Counted from the stretch's first letter, positions 34,450 through 47,610 are shown. The stretch is 64,000 nt of DNA from Epiperipatus broadwayi (GCA_028023455.1 JAQFVV010000030.1:6902501-6966500); one strand, 5' to 3'. Notes: generated by a model from the letters alone, not told the origin. Program-made: numbers and translations.

Positions 34450-35130
34450 AAAAGATTAAATTTGCAGTGTTCGAAAGATTTGCATGATTGTATGTGTAAT
34501 AGGTAATTGTGAAACACCGCCTATGATATCAGATTAAACAACCAATGTCTATCGAGGGGAACATTATTGGCTTGTATATTTATGGTATGTGTGGAATTAA
34601 TTTACCAAGCCTCATTAATCTTACACTTTTTGTAGTTACTCTCAAGGCATACAATCCTGGCAGATACCAGTTTAAAAGGATGGCCGGTAACACTCTCATG
34701 CTTTAAAAACACTGAACTGTATGATGGACTCCTTTTTGGTCTATTATATAAATAGGCATGTTGAGAAATTATTGATTTTAAGTTGGCTCAAGTCTCACCA
34801 TAGTATTTTCTATTGCAAGGCAGGCAGTCAAAGGCACATACTAATTGTGCCTTGTCATCACTGCAAACTTTATCCTTTGAACTATTGATAAGTTTGTTGA
34901 GGGATGGAGGACATCTGAAGCCAATATTGAAATCTTCATAAAGAATGGACTTGAATTTCAAGTGGATGTTGGCAGTATATGGCATATTGATCCAGGATTT
35001 CAGGTCAGGCAGTCTAACGTATTTTGCCTATTGTAGAATACCCTAATTTGGTTGTCAAGCATAGGGATAGAGTAGCCTGCTTGAATTAGGTCACTTTTAT
35101 AAGCTTCCAAGTTGTTTTGGTGACTGCTAT
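34450..35130 (-). pseudogene. Penelope-like element: RT-to-endonuclease linker and GIY-YIG domain, decayed
   Basis: On the minus strand, 'GYSIPMLDNQIRVF' near 35040-35080 matches the end of the Penelope reverse transcriptase region. It is followed by 'FRCPPSLNKLINSSKDK' and 'LVCAFDCLPCNRKYYGET' (34788-34985), the linker and GIY-YIG start. After a stop the minus strand continues with 'FLKHESVTGHPF' (about 34670-34710) and 'INEAW' (34620), the His and Glu regions. It is a different family from the 26.9-kb copy by sequence. Stops make it inactive. Confidence 0.8.
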
Positions 35131-35150
35131 TAATTTGCGTCAGTCACTAA

Positions 35151-36178
35151 CATTATTTTAATTTATTATATTAGAAGTAATGATATTTGTTGTATATATA
35201 TTGTGATAAAATAAAATAGAAAAATCATGTAATATTGCACTACTAGACAACAACAAAAAAAAATTTGCAAAGATTCTCTCACGACTATGGTTTCATCTAT
35301 ATTAAGTGATGTACTGAATCAAAAAATTTTCTGGCAAATATCTTTTTAAAAATAAATTAATGTAAATTAAAAGTTATGGTTCTTTATTACTAATGATGTT
35401 TTATTATTGCTGTACATACCAGTTCTTTCTTATTACTAAATGCTACTTTGAAAATGTCTTTGATTGCCTTCATTTCAAAATATTTGTGTTATTAAAAGTT
35501 TAAAATGTTAGATACTTTAGTATCTGTTTGTTTAAAATTTTATTCTGGAATAAATGGGTGTGGAAAAATTATGTTCACCATCCTTTGAGTTAATTAATTT
35601 ACAGAAATATTTAAATATTTATATTTCAGTTTCTAGTTATATAATTTTTTTTTGGTAGTTAACTATTTACATTTTTTTTTTTTTTAAAGCATTGACTTGC
35701 TTAGTAATTTTAATTTATTTTTAATAGCAAAAATAGTTGTTTGTTCCAGAAAATTAAAAGTCAAATGTGATTAAAAAAGTTATAATTAATATTTTATATG
35801 AATGCCAAAATTAAATATATGTTGTTAGGCAAATAATTATCAACAGAGAATTTTATCACAATTTGAAACTTCTATAATCATGTGAATTGAATGTTTTATA
35901 AATAATAAAAAAATTTCTTTAATATATGTAAAGTAAAGACCAGAATACTTCCTATCAAAGTTATAAACAGTGCCATAGTGATTTTATGCCTTGATTATGA
36001 TATTTCTAATTAATTATGAAATCTACTTTTAGGAATAGGAATTCCAATCAAACATATATTGATTCATATTCAGAAGTAACTATACAGATTTAGTGGATTT
36101 CTTTAAATGTTTTAACTTATCTGCAGTATATATTTTGAATTGAAACTTTAGTGGGGTTCAAATAGTATGTATAATAAT
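35151..36178. other. AT-rich spacer, nothing recognised
   Basis: No supported feature. Confidence 0.45.
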
Positions 36179-36180
36179 AA

Positions 36181-36316
36181 TGTAGCTTATACCACAGCAC
36201 ATGCGCTTTACAGATGGAACGCTATTTATAATGAATACTCTCCTTTCCAAACACAAGGTAAAGTCTTTTTAAAAGATAGAATGGATTCACTCTATGTGCC
36301 ATGGTGTAAGCTACAT
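36181..36316. mobile_element. short MITE related to 31862-32164
   Basis: Inverted ends TGTAGCTTATACCACAGCACAT and ATGTGCCATGGTGTAAGCTACA. The interior 'atgaatactctcctttccaa' and 'acacaaggtaaagtcttt' is shared with the nested palindrome at 31862. 'ataataa' and 'ttattat' flank it. Confidence 0.65.
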
Positions 36317-39220
36317 TATTATAATTTATAAAAACATCACACTATATAAATAAAAATATTTAAATAGTATGTATGAAGTTTTGGTATTGGATGTTGAGAG
36401 TATAATAGAAATATATAATTTACAGATTGTTGTATAAATGTATTACTTAGTTTTTTATTTTATTTGTAAAATTAAAACTGGACTGCCTCCTCTCCATAAA
36501 TATCATTAAATTTAATGCTAAGCAAAAAAAAAAAAAATCATTCTTAACATTTGAGACTGTAAAATCTTAATAATCACGGCAAATTTCACAGAAAATTAAA
36601 ATCTATTAAACAGTTAAGATAAAGTCTAGCAACATGTATCTTATGAAAGAATCCAGATTGCTTTTTATAACAATGAGATGATTGTTACAGGACCATAGTT
36701 TGACATTAGTGATGGATTATATTTGCAGCCACACAAATACTTTGTGGATATAATTTTTAATTTCTTTTTATAGTTTTCATTCATATTAATTATATTCTCT
36801 TATTAAAAACAGTTTGATTTAAAATTCTTTTAATATCTTTTTCATATCTTTTAGATATTTTTAATTTTTGGTATTTTTTTTTTTTACATTTTAATATTGA
36901 AGCATCAAATAAATCATAAATTGTATGGTCAGTTGTTGTTTGGATAGACATGTGACATTTGAACTTCAAAGCAATGGACTGAACTTTTTTTTTTTTTTAC
37001 TTAATTGAAAGTCTATCCCAGAACTTAAAGCTCTTGAATTTTTTGATAAAGTATATTTATACTAGCAGATTTATATGACAAAGTATTGAAGATTCCATAT
37101 AGATGTATTTATGTATGAATGTATGCACATATTTACTTGTAGTTTTTTGTTCATACAAACACCTTCTATTTGTGAAGTTTCATTTAGTTATTACTTTACT
37201 TATTAGTTGTTTGGATTCAATCAAAGTATATTTCCTCAAAATGATTATTTGTTACATAAATCATTGATTGTTTATATTGAGTTGATACCTTTTAGGGCAA
37301 TTACAATTTAATACTCATTATTTTTATAGAACCTAACATTATATTTTCTTAATCTTTGTATATCCATGTTAACCAATATCTTACTTCTAAATCCCACATT
37401 TGTTAAGCATTTAATTATATATTGATAAATGTATAATGGGAGTTATCAAAATTGTTTTGTTGAAAATTTTTTCAAGAAAATTGCATGCATTCTTCTTTTC
37501 TCTTTTTCTATATTTAAATATACCCTCCCCCCTCCTCCCAAGATTATATAACAAATACAGTATTGTATTTTTTAATATATAAAAAGCTTTTTTCAGCAAT
37601 AAAACGTTTTGGAAAGGAGCTGTTAATTATTGAAATATACAATTTTGTTTTAAAACGTTTTTTGGCTTTATTTATTTTATATGCACCCCCTCCCCCAACA
37701 TGATAGATTATATTTATTTCACGATTGCATTTGTCTGCAATTGTTCTACTTAAACACGTATCAACAATTATTGATTTTTGTATATTTTTACTTCTTTTTT
37801 TTTATTTATGTATGTTTAAAGAAGAAAAACTTCAAAGCATATATAATGTGTTGAACATGCTATATTTTTACATATAAAAGCAAGTTATTATTGTAATTCA
37901 ATAATAAGAAATTGAGAAACATCTGGCTGTATTTATTATACACCCACATATGTCATCAATGATGTTTTGAACAAATTAGTAATTAATACTTAACTGTAAA
38001 AACTTCTAATTAATTAGTAAAAAAATATTGAATTTTTTAATATATTAAAAAATTAATTGTGAAAGTTAAAAGCATTTAAATGAACTGTAAAAAAATATTT
38101 TATTTTGGAAATCATTTTTATTTATTCATTGATCTGTTCTCAGGCAGGATTTATAATTTTTAAATTCACTTTCATCATTTTTTTTTTTAATTTTCCAAAA
38201 TCAATTGTTACATGTTTGTTAGTGAATATTTAAATGGAAATATTGGAATGGAAGCAACCAGACATGTAAAGTTAAAATGCTGTTGTAATTTTTTTTTTTT
38301 TATAGATTTGCATAATTAGAATTGTACAATAATAATTATCCATTCATTATTATTTATAAAATAATTTACTTAGTAATCACTAAACTAAGAATGATAAAAA
38401 TCAAATTTTATTTAATAAAAATTAGAAAACTTTATAACATCTGGTAAAATTTAACAGTTCTATGTGCACTATGTTAAAACATCAAATGCCAGAAAGATTA
38501 ATTTTTTTTTAAAAAAATAATATATATATATAACATTTAATTAAAATATTTAAACATTTAATTAAAACAATTAACAGCAATTTTAGTATAAAAAGTAAGA
38601 ACTCTTATTTTTAAACTCTGTTCAATTTGTAACAATGGAAATTACGATATACATACATTTGTAATGACTATAATAATATTAAAAATATTTATTGTGCTGA
38701 CTTAACATTGACATTTGTTCAAAAGTGTTTGACATCATATTCAGTGATAAATGATTTGATAAGAATATATAGTTTAACATTAGTTGCTTTAACCATATTT
38801 ATAATATGCTTATTAATAAATAAATGCCTGCAGATTCTGCTAATATTAAAAAAACACTAATCAACATTAAGAATCTCATCACAAACTAACAAGTTATTAT
38901 TTATAAGTGCATATATATTAAAAATAATTTTTTTTAGATTTGTTATAGCTATATTCCTATGATTGCACGAACAAACATTTCTGACCATATATCTCGATGT
39001 AAATTACATTATTATAAATGAATGCATATTATAATTTTTATTTTAAGTGAAGTTGTTCTTTTGATGTTTTTAAAAAAAAGTATGATTTTTCTTTTGATGA
39101 AAATTTGTTGATTATTATTTTTAATTATTTTTTGAATAAATTATTTAATAAACAGCAATTAATAAATACAATGGAAACTCCACATCTGCAGGCTCTATAC
39201 TTATTTATTTACTACATAAA
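36317..39220. other. AT-rich spacer, nothing recognised
   Basis: Almost 3 kb of AT-rich sequence with poly-T runs and no coding pattern. C-rich runs lie near 37525 and 37686. Confidence 0.45.
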
Positions 39221-39547
39221 TATAGGGGATTTGAACTCAGACTTTCAAGCATCCTTCATCTATCCATACTATCTCATATAACTGATACACATAACCACAC
39301 ATGTAGAAAAGATAAATAATCACCAATATACATATTTCGTGCTAAACTAGCACTCATCAGTTGGTCCAGATTATCATCTCCCACACACATATATAATCAG
39401 TGCTCAGTTTATATTAAGATAGCAAATCTTATAATGGACAGGCTTAAATCCACTCCAACCTCCAACTCTTCAGCAATCTACACTCTTGAACATCTGAAGA
39501 TGGAAATCCCAAGCTGATGCCAATATTATTGCCATGCCCATGTTGAC
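39221..39547 (-). mobile_element. family B element, single arm (copy 2)
   Basis: Starts 'tataggggatttgaactc' like the left arm of copy 1 and follows it to about 'catgcccatgttgacc', where it is truncated. It contains the best preserved hammerhead of the family (39315-39375). No second arm is present here. Confidence 0.75.
39315..39375 (-). ncRNA. type I hammerhead ribozyme, best-preserved family B copy
   Basis: On the minus strand: outer stem I GATAATC (39369-39375), inner stem I ACCAA, CTGATGA (39354-39360), stem II GTGCT-agttt-AGCAC, GAAA (39335-39338). Stem III ATAT/GTAT has four pairs with one G-U and no loop. The predicted cleavage nucleotide is A (position 39327), followed by TTGGT and GATTATT closing stem I. 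Every invariant core base of the hammerhead is present. A loopless stem III is usual for Penelope/retrozyme hammerheads, which cleave best as dimers. Secondary structure was checked by hand only. Confidence 0.75.
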
Positions 39548-42500
39548 CAATTTGCAATTTAATAAAAAAAATATGTTTAGTGCATACATTATTTAATTTT
39601 TTAATATGATAGCCATTTTTGTTTGTAATGATCTTATTAAGTCTATCACATTTTTTACATCACTTTAAATAGATTTTTTTCAAACAACAAAACTTCATAA
39701 TTGACAAGCCTAACTTTAATAATTATTTATTAAATATAAGTTTATTAAATTTCATATTTTTCTGATATATAACTTTATTTAAAGGTTAAATATCTTTTTT
39801 TTCTCTCACTTTTGTTAAATGCACACGACCTTTGCATTATTTAAACACATTCCCAATTAAACTTAGGATCTTAACATTTTGCCCAAAGCAAATGGTAACG
39901 CATGTTTTTATCCCTTCCCCTCCTCCAGAAAATTAAAAAAATTATTTGAAATTTCTTCAAACTGTAAAGTTAGTAACACTAGCTATTTTACAATATAAGA
40001 GAATTCATGAAATGCATCCTGAAAGTAATAGAATGATGATTATTAATTTAATTGCAGTAGAAACAACAGTAGCAATAAGATAATCACTGTTTGTTGAAGA
40101 GAGAAATGAATCTTCTTTTTCTATGAAATAATGAAAAGAGAAAATTCATTTTCATAATAATAAAGAAAAATACAGTAAATCATTTTTTTGTGAGGAAATG
40201 GGATCAAGTGAACATATATGTATATTCACAGTTGTATATATCTGCTCTACATTATTCTTTTTTAAAAAAAATGATTTTTGTTGATAATCTTACTTTGCTT
40301 ATATAATATAATACTAAAATTAAGTATATAATAGATATCTGTATTAAAAATGTCTGTGTTCTAGATAAATATATGTTAAAAAATTCTGTAAAAAACTCAT
40401 TAAACTAAATTTTAAACAGATTAGCAACAATCCATTATTTTATTTCATCTTCATGGATCTTGGAACATGATGTGATGTACTGTAGCTTCTCCTTAAACGG
40501 AGTCAAGAATCTTTGGACAATTATGCCCAAATAATGTAGCACATATGGTGGTTCCACTATATATATATATTATTTTAAAACTTTTAAAAAAAATTCTGGG
40601 ATTTTTATATTTACTAAATTACATAATGAATACTGTTAAATAATTAGTTATGATATTTTTTTTTTTCATAAGGTATATACTACTTTTTAAAAAAATATTT
40701 ATTCTTAAATGGATCCACCATTATTAAGGAAAGCAAATATTGTATAATAAAATATTGAAAATTATTTTTTTTTATTAACTAAGACTGATTTTTAAGTTTT
40801 ATATATTTTTCTTTTATGTTTTTTTAATTTTTGTTAATAATGTACTCTTTTCCTTTTATGGATTATTTAAAATTTAAAACATTTCCAAGAGATTTAATAA
40901 ATACCATTTCTCATCTGTAAATAGATCAAAATTAGTAGTCATTAAGAGTTTCAAAGTAAACTCATTTTGGGAAATAAATGAGGATAATGTTTAACACTTC
41001 ATTACTGTGATATATATTTAGGCGTACATTTTTTAAATATTGAAATCAGGTTTTGTCTTTGATTCTGAAAAGTTATTGTAGCATTAAAATAGTTGTTTGA
41101 TTGTAATGAGTCTAATATCATAATATATATTATGTTTATATTTGTAATGCTTTAATTTTATTGTAGTCAGTGAGCATTATTATACTGCTAAGATGTACTT
41201 TTAATTAGAATGTAAAAAGTAGATTTGAAAAGCCACAATTATGTAATGGAACTATTTATTGTTCAGTGATTTGAAGCCCCCCTCCCTTTTTTTTTTTAAA
41301 AAAAAAAAAAAGATAAAAGATAAGCCATGATTTAAAAATCCATATTTGTAAGTTTGTCTCTCAAATTAACATTGCATCAAAATTGATCTACCAAATTTTT
41401 TGGGATTTTTTTATATTCCATAAAAATTAATAGTTATTTATTTACTACCAATCAATTTTTGGTGACTAACCTGATTTGGTTACCTAAAAAAGGGAAAATG
41501 TTCGTGTGTGGCCATTAAATATACTAAAAACTAGCTATGATCTCAAATTTTGCCTAAAACAAAACTATTAATCTCTGTTTCCAATTTACTTATGATCACA
41601 TAATTTATCCTTCTTAATTGCTTATTTCGAGAAAGTCTAAACTGATCAACATGGCCTTATTCTAGTGATCAAATTATAATTTTAATCTGATGATAGTCAT
41701 AAATAACTTGTAGAATTTTCATTGTGGGCTTGCTTAGAGAATGTAATTATTGACATTTTTTCTTTATGGATTAACTCATTTAATCAAACAGCTAAAATAG
41801 TATTTGTATCGATCTTCTGAGGTCTTTACTTATATCCTAGTATAGTCAAAACTTCCTTGATAGTATACATTTTAAGTGCTTATATCCTATTAGAATTAAA
41901 TTTTCATTGATAATATAATAATCTAAAGCTTCAGGTTAAATTCTTTTCATAACATATTAATATACCATTAATATTATAAAATCATTATTTGGTTAACTAA
42001 GAACAAATTTCATTATCTTTTATACAGACACAATCATTAATTATATGCCAAAATATAAATTTCACTCATCAAACCATACCGATTCTTTGCTTAACTTTTT
42101 TAATGCTTATACAATTTCCCTATTTAAAATTATTTATCAACTTTTTTCCCTTTTCTACCTATCTTGCTTTTAATTCTCCATATTCCCAATATTTCTTTCA
42201 TAATTGTTTTGCCTCAAGTATATGCCCTCCTCATAATTTCTTTAATAAACAGAATTTTTTTTCACATATTCTATTCCATTTTTCTACATTGTTGTTATCT
42301 TTTCAATTTATCAATTTTTGAGTTTTATATCACTTTTTACTTCTCATATCAAAAGAAAATTTACCCCAAAATACAACTTTAATTATTCAGAATAGCTAAA
42401 ACACTCGTATCTATTTCTAAGTATTCATTCTAGATTCAGTAATGATGTATATCAATTTATATTCTGTATATTTGACCACGTGACTAGGGTTTTCAATAAA

Positions 42501-43470
42501 TTATTACTTCTGTCAAAATTATTGTACAGCAAATATCTGATAACATTTTTACTATATTGATTTTAAAAGAAGAGAGAATGCTACATCTACTCATTGTGAT
42601 TGTTATGACAAAGTTTTTATTTCTTTCTGCATCAAGTTGTTTGTCCTTTTAGTTTCAACTTCAACATTAAATACAACTTGGGGAATTTGATGATCGCTAA
42701 TTCTAACCAAGTATACTGCAAACCCTTAAGTATTAAGAAACCAATCAATGAAATGACTAGTAAATTAAGTTTTCTATGCTTAAGATTATTTCCTAATATA
42801 AGTCTATGGTTAACCAACATTAACATTGAAATATAAATATAGTGAACTTATAAATTTATTTCAACTTCAGAGGACTTATAAGAATTCTTTTGGAATACAA
42901 ACTTTGAAATTTACTTGATAGTCAATTAAATCTATAAAACATTTAAAATAAGTTTTTCAAAGCAAAGATAAAAACAAAACAATTTTTGGCAGTATCAATT
43001 GCCAAATTTAATTTGTATGAAAGTCACTTTAATATTATTATCAATTGATCATTTCTTTCAACATTTCTGGCTTTAGGCAAAAAAATTAACTTGATTACTC
43101 ATCATAGATATTGATAAATATAGTTTATTTTAAAATTTTCCTCTCCTTGGATTACTCAATGATCAAAGCTACCATCATTGATAAATTACTTTTTCATTAT
43201 AAAGTATTTGATTATTAAGAGATATTTTGGAGTCACACAACTTGCGTTTTTATAAAGTGATATAAGGAATGTTCAGCCTACAACAAGTCTTATCTACTAT
43301 AGCTTTGTCTGGCCCATCAAGGCACGGTCAGGACTTGAAATTCAATAAATCTAGTAGTTTTTTTTACAGCTATAAAAATTAATGTTATGTGATATGGTAC
43401 ACAAAAAAAGATCTTAAATGTCAATGATGCAAATGTTGAATAAATGCCACATCAGAATATAGGATTAAAA
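39548..43470. other. AT-rich spacer, nothing recognised
   Basis: About 4 kb with no recognisable gene or repeat. Overlapping plus-strand frames at 42103-42382 are Phe/Ile/Leu-rich and look compositional. Confidence 0.45.
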
Positions 43471-43474
43471 CAGC

Positions 43475-43760
43475 AATCAAAGCAAAATAATCCTTGTCTC
43501 TAGATAAACACACTGGCTATGTAGCGTTCTACAAATGGGGAACTATAAAAGCAAAATAATCTCATTTCTGGCGATACACACTGGATAGTTATTAAATATT
43601 AAATTGTGTGACATTCTACAAATGATGACTACAAACAAAATAAATTCATGGCCGATGGCTACTAGTGACAGAGTAAAATAATCTCATCATTAACAACACA
43701 CTGTAAAGTTATTAAAATTTAAGTATTGTTATAGCCTACTAATAGTGATTACAAAAAAGT
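43475..43760 (+). repeat. imperfect tandem repeat upstream of hAT pseudogene
   Basis: A unit of roughly 70-110 bp recurs: 'gcaaaataat..tcatt', 'acacactgg', 'gttattaaa', 'ttctacaaatg..gacta' recur at about 43481, 43551, 43635 and 43670. It may be the subterminal or 5' region of the hAT that follows. Confidence 0.5.
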
Positions 43761-43769
43761 CGATGTTGA

Positions 43770-45470
43770 GTGATCGTTCCAAGAGAAATGGATAAATTTT
43801 TTTTTTTGAGAAGTTAAAGGCAAACCTATGTGCTTAGTTTGTGGAGATGGATTAGTAATAATTAAAAAAAGCTAATCTGGAATGTCATTACAGCTCAAAA
43901 TGTGCTAAATTGAAATGAATTGGGAAGCCAAATGCATCTGGATAAAATCAATGCTCTTCAGTGGAGTTTGATATCTCAAGATACTTTCATTAGGCACATT
44001 ATTCCACTAAGTCTGGTAACGTGAGCTAATTGCAGAGAAGCTGAAGCCTCATGTAGAAGGAGAATTGTGAAAGAGTGCATGGTGGCAATTGTGGTGTTGT
44101 TAATACCAGATAAAGTAAAATTGTTTTAGAGTGTTTGTCCTGGAAAACTGTCTTGGATCAGATTATTGACTTAGCACAAGATATTGAAAAAACACTGAAG
44201 GGTTCTGCAAGAAATTTCCACTTGTTTTTTCTGGCTTAATGGGTATAACAGATACTACTTAAGTGGCCATATTTGTCTGAGGAATAATTGCAGTTTGACA
44301 CACAAGATGAAACTTGGTTTTTATCAATGGAAAACTTTGCTAACGTTGCTACAGATGGACTCTAGCCTTTACAAAAAGGATTAATTACATTTGTCTTAAA
44401 AGAAATGCCATCTGTCTTGATTAAGTGATTTAGTTATATGCCACTGCATCATGCACCAAGAAAGTCTCTGTGCACAATTATTGTGGCTCAACAATATGTC
44501 GACTGTGGTGGCATGCTTAAATATGATCAAAAACAGATGATTTAATAGTTTCCAGTTTAAGGAATTACTGAATAATATTGATTCTGAATACAGTGGTCTT
44601 ACTGTGAAGTGCGATGGCTGAGTCACAGAAACATACTTGTGAGTTTTTACTAATTGCGGGATGAAGACAAACAGTTTAGGAAGACAAAAGGAAAAGCTGT
44701 CAGATAACTTAGTGATAGAAAGTGGCTTTACAAATTGCAGGATGAAGACAAATAGTTAATGGAGATGAAAGGAAAAGCTGTCAGATAACTTAATGATTGA
44801 AAGCGGCTGTGTGATTTAGCATTTATAATGGACGATACAAAGTACCTTTTAGAGATAGCCCCAACAACCTTTTACCTCTCTGCTTTCAAGTGTGAAGATA
44901 AATTAAGGCTGTGAAAAGTGTGATTCAAATGCAATAACAGTACATTTTCCTCTAGAAGTACATGACGTTTACAACATTTGAATATGCACAATTAATTGAG
45001 ACATTTAATGAAAGATTCAAGGACTTGAAAAGTAAACAAATAAAATTGAACAGCTTTTGTAAATCATTCAGTGTGGAAGTAGATGTTGTGCCTGATAACC
45101 TACAACATGAAAATATTCAGCAGGTAAGCGACAATGAACTGAAATCTAAATACAACAATCTCCCATTGCTTCTAAAAACATCATGATGAATCTCCCACTT
45201 TAATGAGATATTTTTCGAATAATTTATTGTCGTGAGCAGTTGTTTTCAAAAGTTAGTATCTTAAAGGACCAATTGCATTTCAGGCTGTCCAATTCTAACT
45301 TGGAAAAACAATTACAAGTAACAACATTATAAATATCTGCTAGCATCACATACCTCATCAAACAGAAGCAGTTTCAGCCATCACATTAGGAATGAAAGAA
45401 ATTTTTGATTAAATATAGCAGGCTATAATTTTTAAGTTGATAATTTTGTATGGCCTCCAAATGATATAAA
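43770..45470 (+). pseudogene. hAT transposase pseudogene, GTF2IRD2/ZBED-like
   Basis: Plus-strand fragments follow the family order. A BED-finger-like segment ('MCLVCGDGLVIIK', 'CHYSSKHAKLK' with frameshifts) lies at 43830-43915. Next come 'LIAEKLKPHVEGE' and 'VKECM' near 44040, 'LIPDKVKLF' near 44110 and 'ENFANVATDG' near 44330. The C-terminal 'ETFNERFKDLKSK', 'NSFCKSFSVEVDVVP' and 'LKSKYNN' lie at 44998-45165. The sequence 'tttgtatggcctccaaatgatat' near 45450 resembles the usual 3' end of such elements. Terminal repeats were not found. A direct duplication lies at 44650-44800. Confidence 0.75.
44652..44805 (+). repeat. tandem duplication inside the hAT pseudogene
   Basis: A segment of about 80 bp, 'ttgcgggatgaagacaaacag...aaaggaaaagctgtcagataac..agtggc', is followed by a diverged copy beginning 'ttgcaggatgaagacaaatag'. 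It lies within sequence that should be unique in the transposase. Confidence 0.75.
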
Positions 45471-47070
45471 TAAGATTCACCATAAAGACAAAAAATATGT
45501 ATATACACAATTTATTTTGACAGATTTTTTTTTTTTTTTAAGAAACTGCAAATTTAAAAATTTTAAAGTTAAAAATAATCATATTTTCTTGACGTTGATA
45601 CAAACGTTAACTTGTTTTGACATTAAACTTACCTTCATATAACATTTTTTTTTTTTTTAAAATTCTAGACTGTTTACATTTCGTATAGTCTTTCCTCAGT
45701 TTTTCCTATTTTTCTTTATAATGTCAACTGTTTGTTGAAATAGTATTTTGCTTTTAATTGTATGTTTATTATTTTTAATTTCTTTCGTTCCAGTTTCTCA
45801 GTCTTTCACTAAGTATTTTTCATTTGAAGTCAAATTACCTCATGATTATTTGATTATTTTTTTTCATATATAATTAAGTTGATTATCTTCCCTCCTCTCA
45901 TTAATAGCTTTAAAAACAAGATCTCTGATTTACACTGACATCTATAGTTATAATTTAAAAATTTTATATAAATGAAATATTTAATTGCTTATTAACTTCA
46001 TAATAGGGGGGGGGGATTACTATAATTTTAATGATAATTGTTGCCCACATTTGTCAGAATAAGTTAAAGTTTAATTTTTTTAATTAAAAGAATTTAAGCT
46101 AGAAAAATAACTTGTTCAATGTTAAACAATTGCTTTTACTCTGTACTATATGTACCGGTAATTGTATGTTTAGATGTATAACTTATTTTTTCTTTACTAA
46201 TATTTGCTTTTGATTTTAAATTGTATAAATGCTGCGCAGGAAAAGTCAACATTTTTTTTTTAAATAGGATTAGTCTTCTGAAGCTTCCTCACTTAAGATA
46301 AACAGGAAATTAATATGTCTAGCAATTTGTTGATGCCTCTTTTGTAATTTGTTTATGAAAATCGTGCTTAAAAGAGAAGTATGTTATAATTGTGTTGTGA
46401 TTATAAAAGAGTTTTAAATGTTTTTCTCCTAATATTGATATTTTATGGAACTTGGACACATCTTTCATCCACATAGAGACCTATTTGGATTATTTCTACA
46501 GAACTTTTGGTAACAAAGTAATTTAATATCAGAAATATATACTATTATAATTTTATTTAGTTCAAAGAAACATTTATGGACATGATTGTTGTAAAATCGC
46601 ATTATAACAAAGTATAATTGTTGTGACTAGTCTTATATAAAAAAAAAAGATTAAGGAATTCAATAGCTCTTTTACTTATAATAAAGAATTTTCAGATTAG
46701 CCTGACAAATCTGCTATGCTGCCTTTGTAGTTTTCACAAGATCATTTATTGAAATGAACTTATCATGTGAAAGTGCAGTTTCTAACTCTGCTTAAAATAT
46801 TATTATTTTGTTGTTGTTGAAATATGCATAGAAAAACAAATGGTGTGATGTTTTTTTTTAGCACTCAATCTGTAGCAGAAAGTTTGAATAGCTTTGTCTA
46901 AAGCATAGAAAAGTTAAGCCATGATGGGCTCAGTGCTTTAAATATAATGTTTCCCATTAGTCAAGAAATGTAATATTTCAGTCTTTTTTTTAATAGTCAG
47001 TAAGGTATGTTCTTTCTATCAATCTGTAATAATCTGGGATTTTTACCTTTTGGACATTCATACATTAATT
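45471..47070. other. AT-rich spacer, nothing recognised
   Basis: A poly-G run lies at 46006. No coding signal was seen. Confidence 0.45.
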
Positions 47071-47094
47071 TATATTGACAATCTGACAATCTGA

Positions 47095-47190
47095 AAGAAA
47101 AATCCTAAGCCTGTTTGGAACCAAGTTTCATCCTGGCTCAGGTCCAAGTCCTGGGCATTGCATTTGGATTCTCTAATCACTTTGCCATGG
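47095..47190 (-). repeat. possible tRNA-like fragment
   Basis: The minus strand has 'atggcaaagtgattagagaatcc' (A-box-like) and 'cttggacctgagccaggatg' where a B box would fall. It is locally G+C-richer than its surroundings. Weak; it could be a decayed SINE. Confidence 0.25.
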
Positions 47191-47286
47191 GAGTTTTATG
47201 TCTAAAGTATGGCTAAAGATATGTATCTTCTATGCATTTTTGGAATTAGTAATAAGATTAGCCAGCAGTTTTGTAATGAATATTCA

Positions 47287-47610
47287 TATTTTCAATGAAA
47301 TGGATGACTGAAAAGTTGTGGGGTGGAGTGGATTGAAGCCTGTCCATTAAAGTATGAAGATTGGCTATCTTAATTTAAGATGATCACTGATTGTATATAT
47401 ATGTGGAGATGATAATCTGGACCAACTGATGAGTGCTGGTTTAGCACAAAATACATTTATTAGTGATTATTTATTTTTTCGACATGCGTGTGATCAAGTG
47501 TGTCAGCAGTATGAGATAGCATGGATAGTTGAGGGTCGTGTGAAAGTCTTGAGTTCAAACCCTCTATATATTACATATTGGAGTGCAGGTATGAAAAAGC
47601 ATGTATTGCA
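47287..47610 (+). mobile_element. family B element, single arm (copy 3)
   Basis: Plus-strand arm from 'attttcaatgaaatggatgactgaa' to 'gagttcaaaccctctatata' and a short tail 'gtgcaggtatgaaaaagcatg'. It contains the motif at 47411-47471. A 93-codon frame across it (47429-47710) is accidental. Confidence 0.75.
47411..47471 (+). ncRNA. hammerhead-like motif, family B copy 3
   Basis: CTGATGA and stem II GTGCT/AGCAC are intact, but GAAA reads AAAA and stem III and stem I have drifted (ATACATTT, TTAGTG). Probably inactive. Confidence 0.55.

Noticed and set aside
42103-42382. Overlapping plus-strand frames rich in Phe, Leu and Ile, looking like membrane segments
   Set aside because: Open in two frames at once and explained by T-rich composition. 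No recognisable domain.
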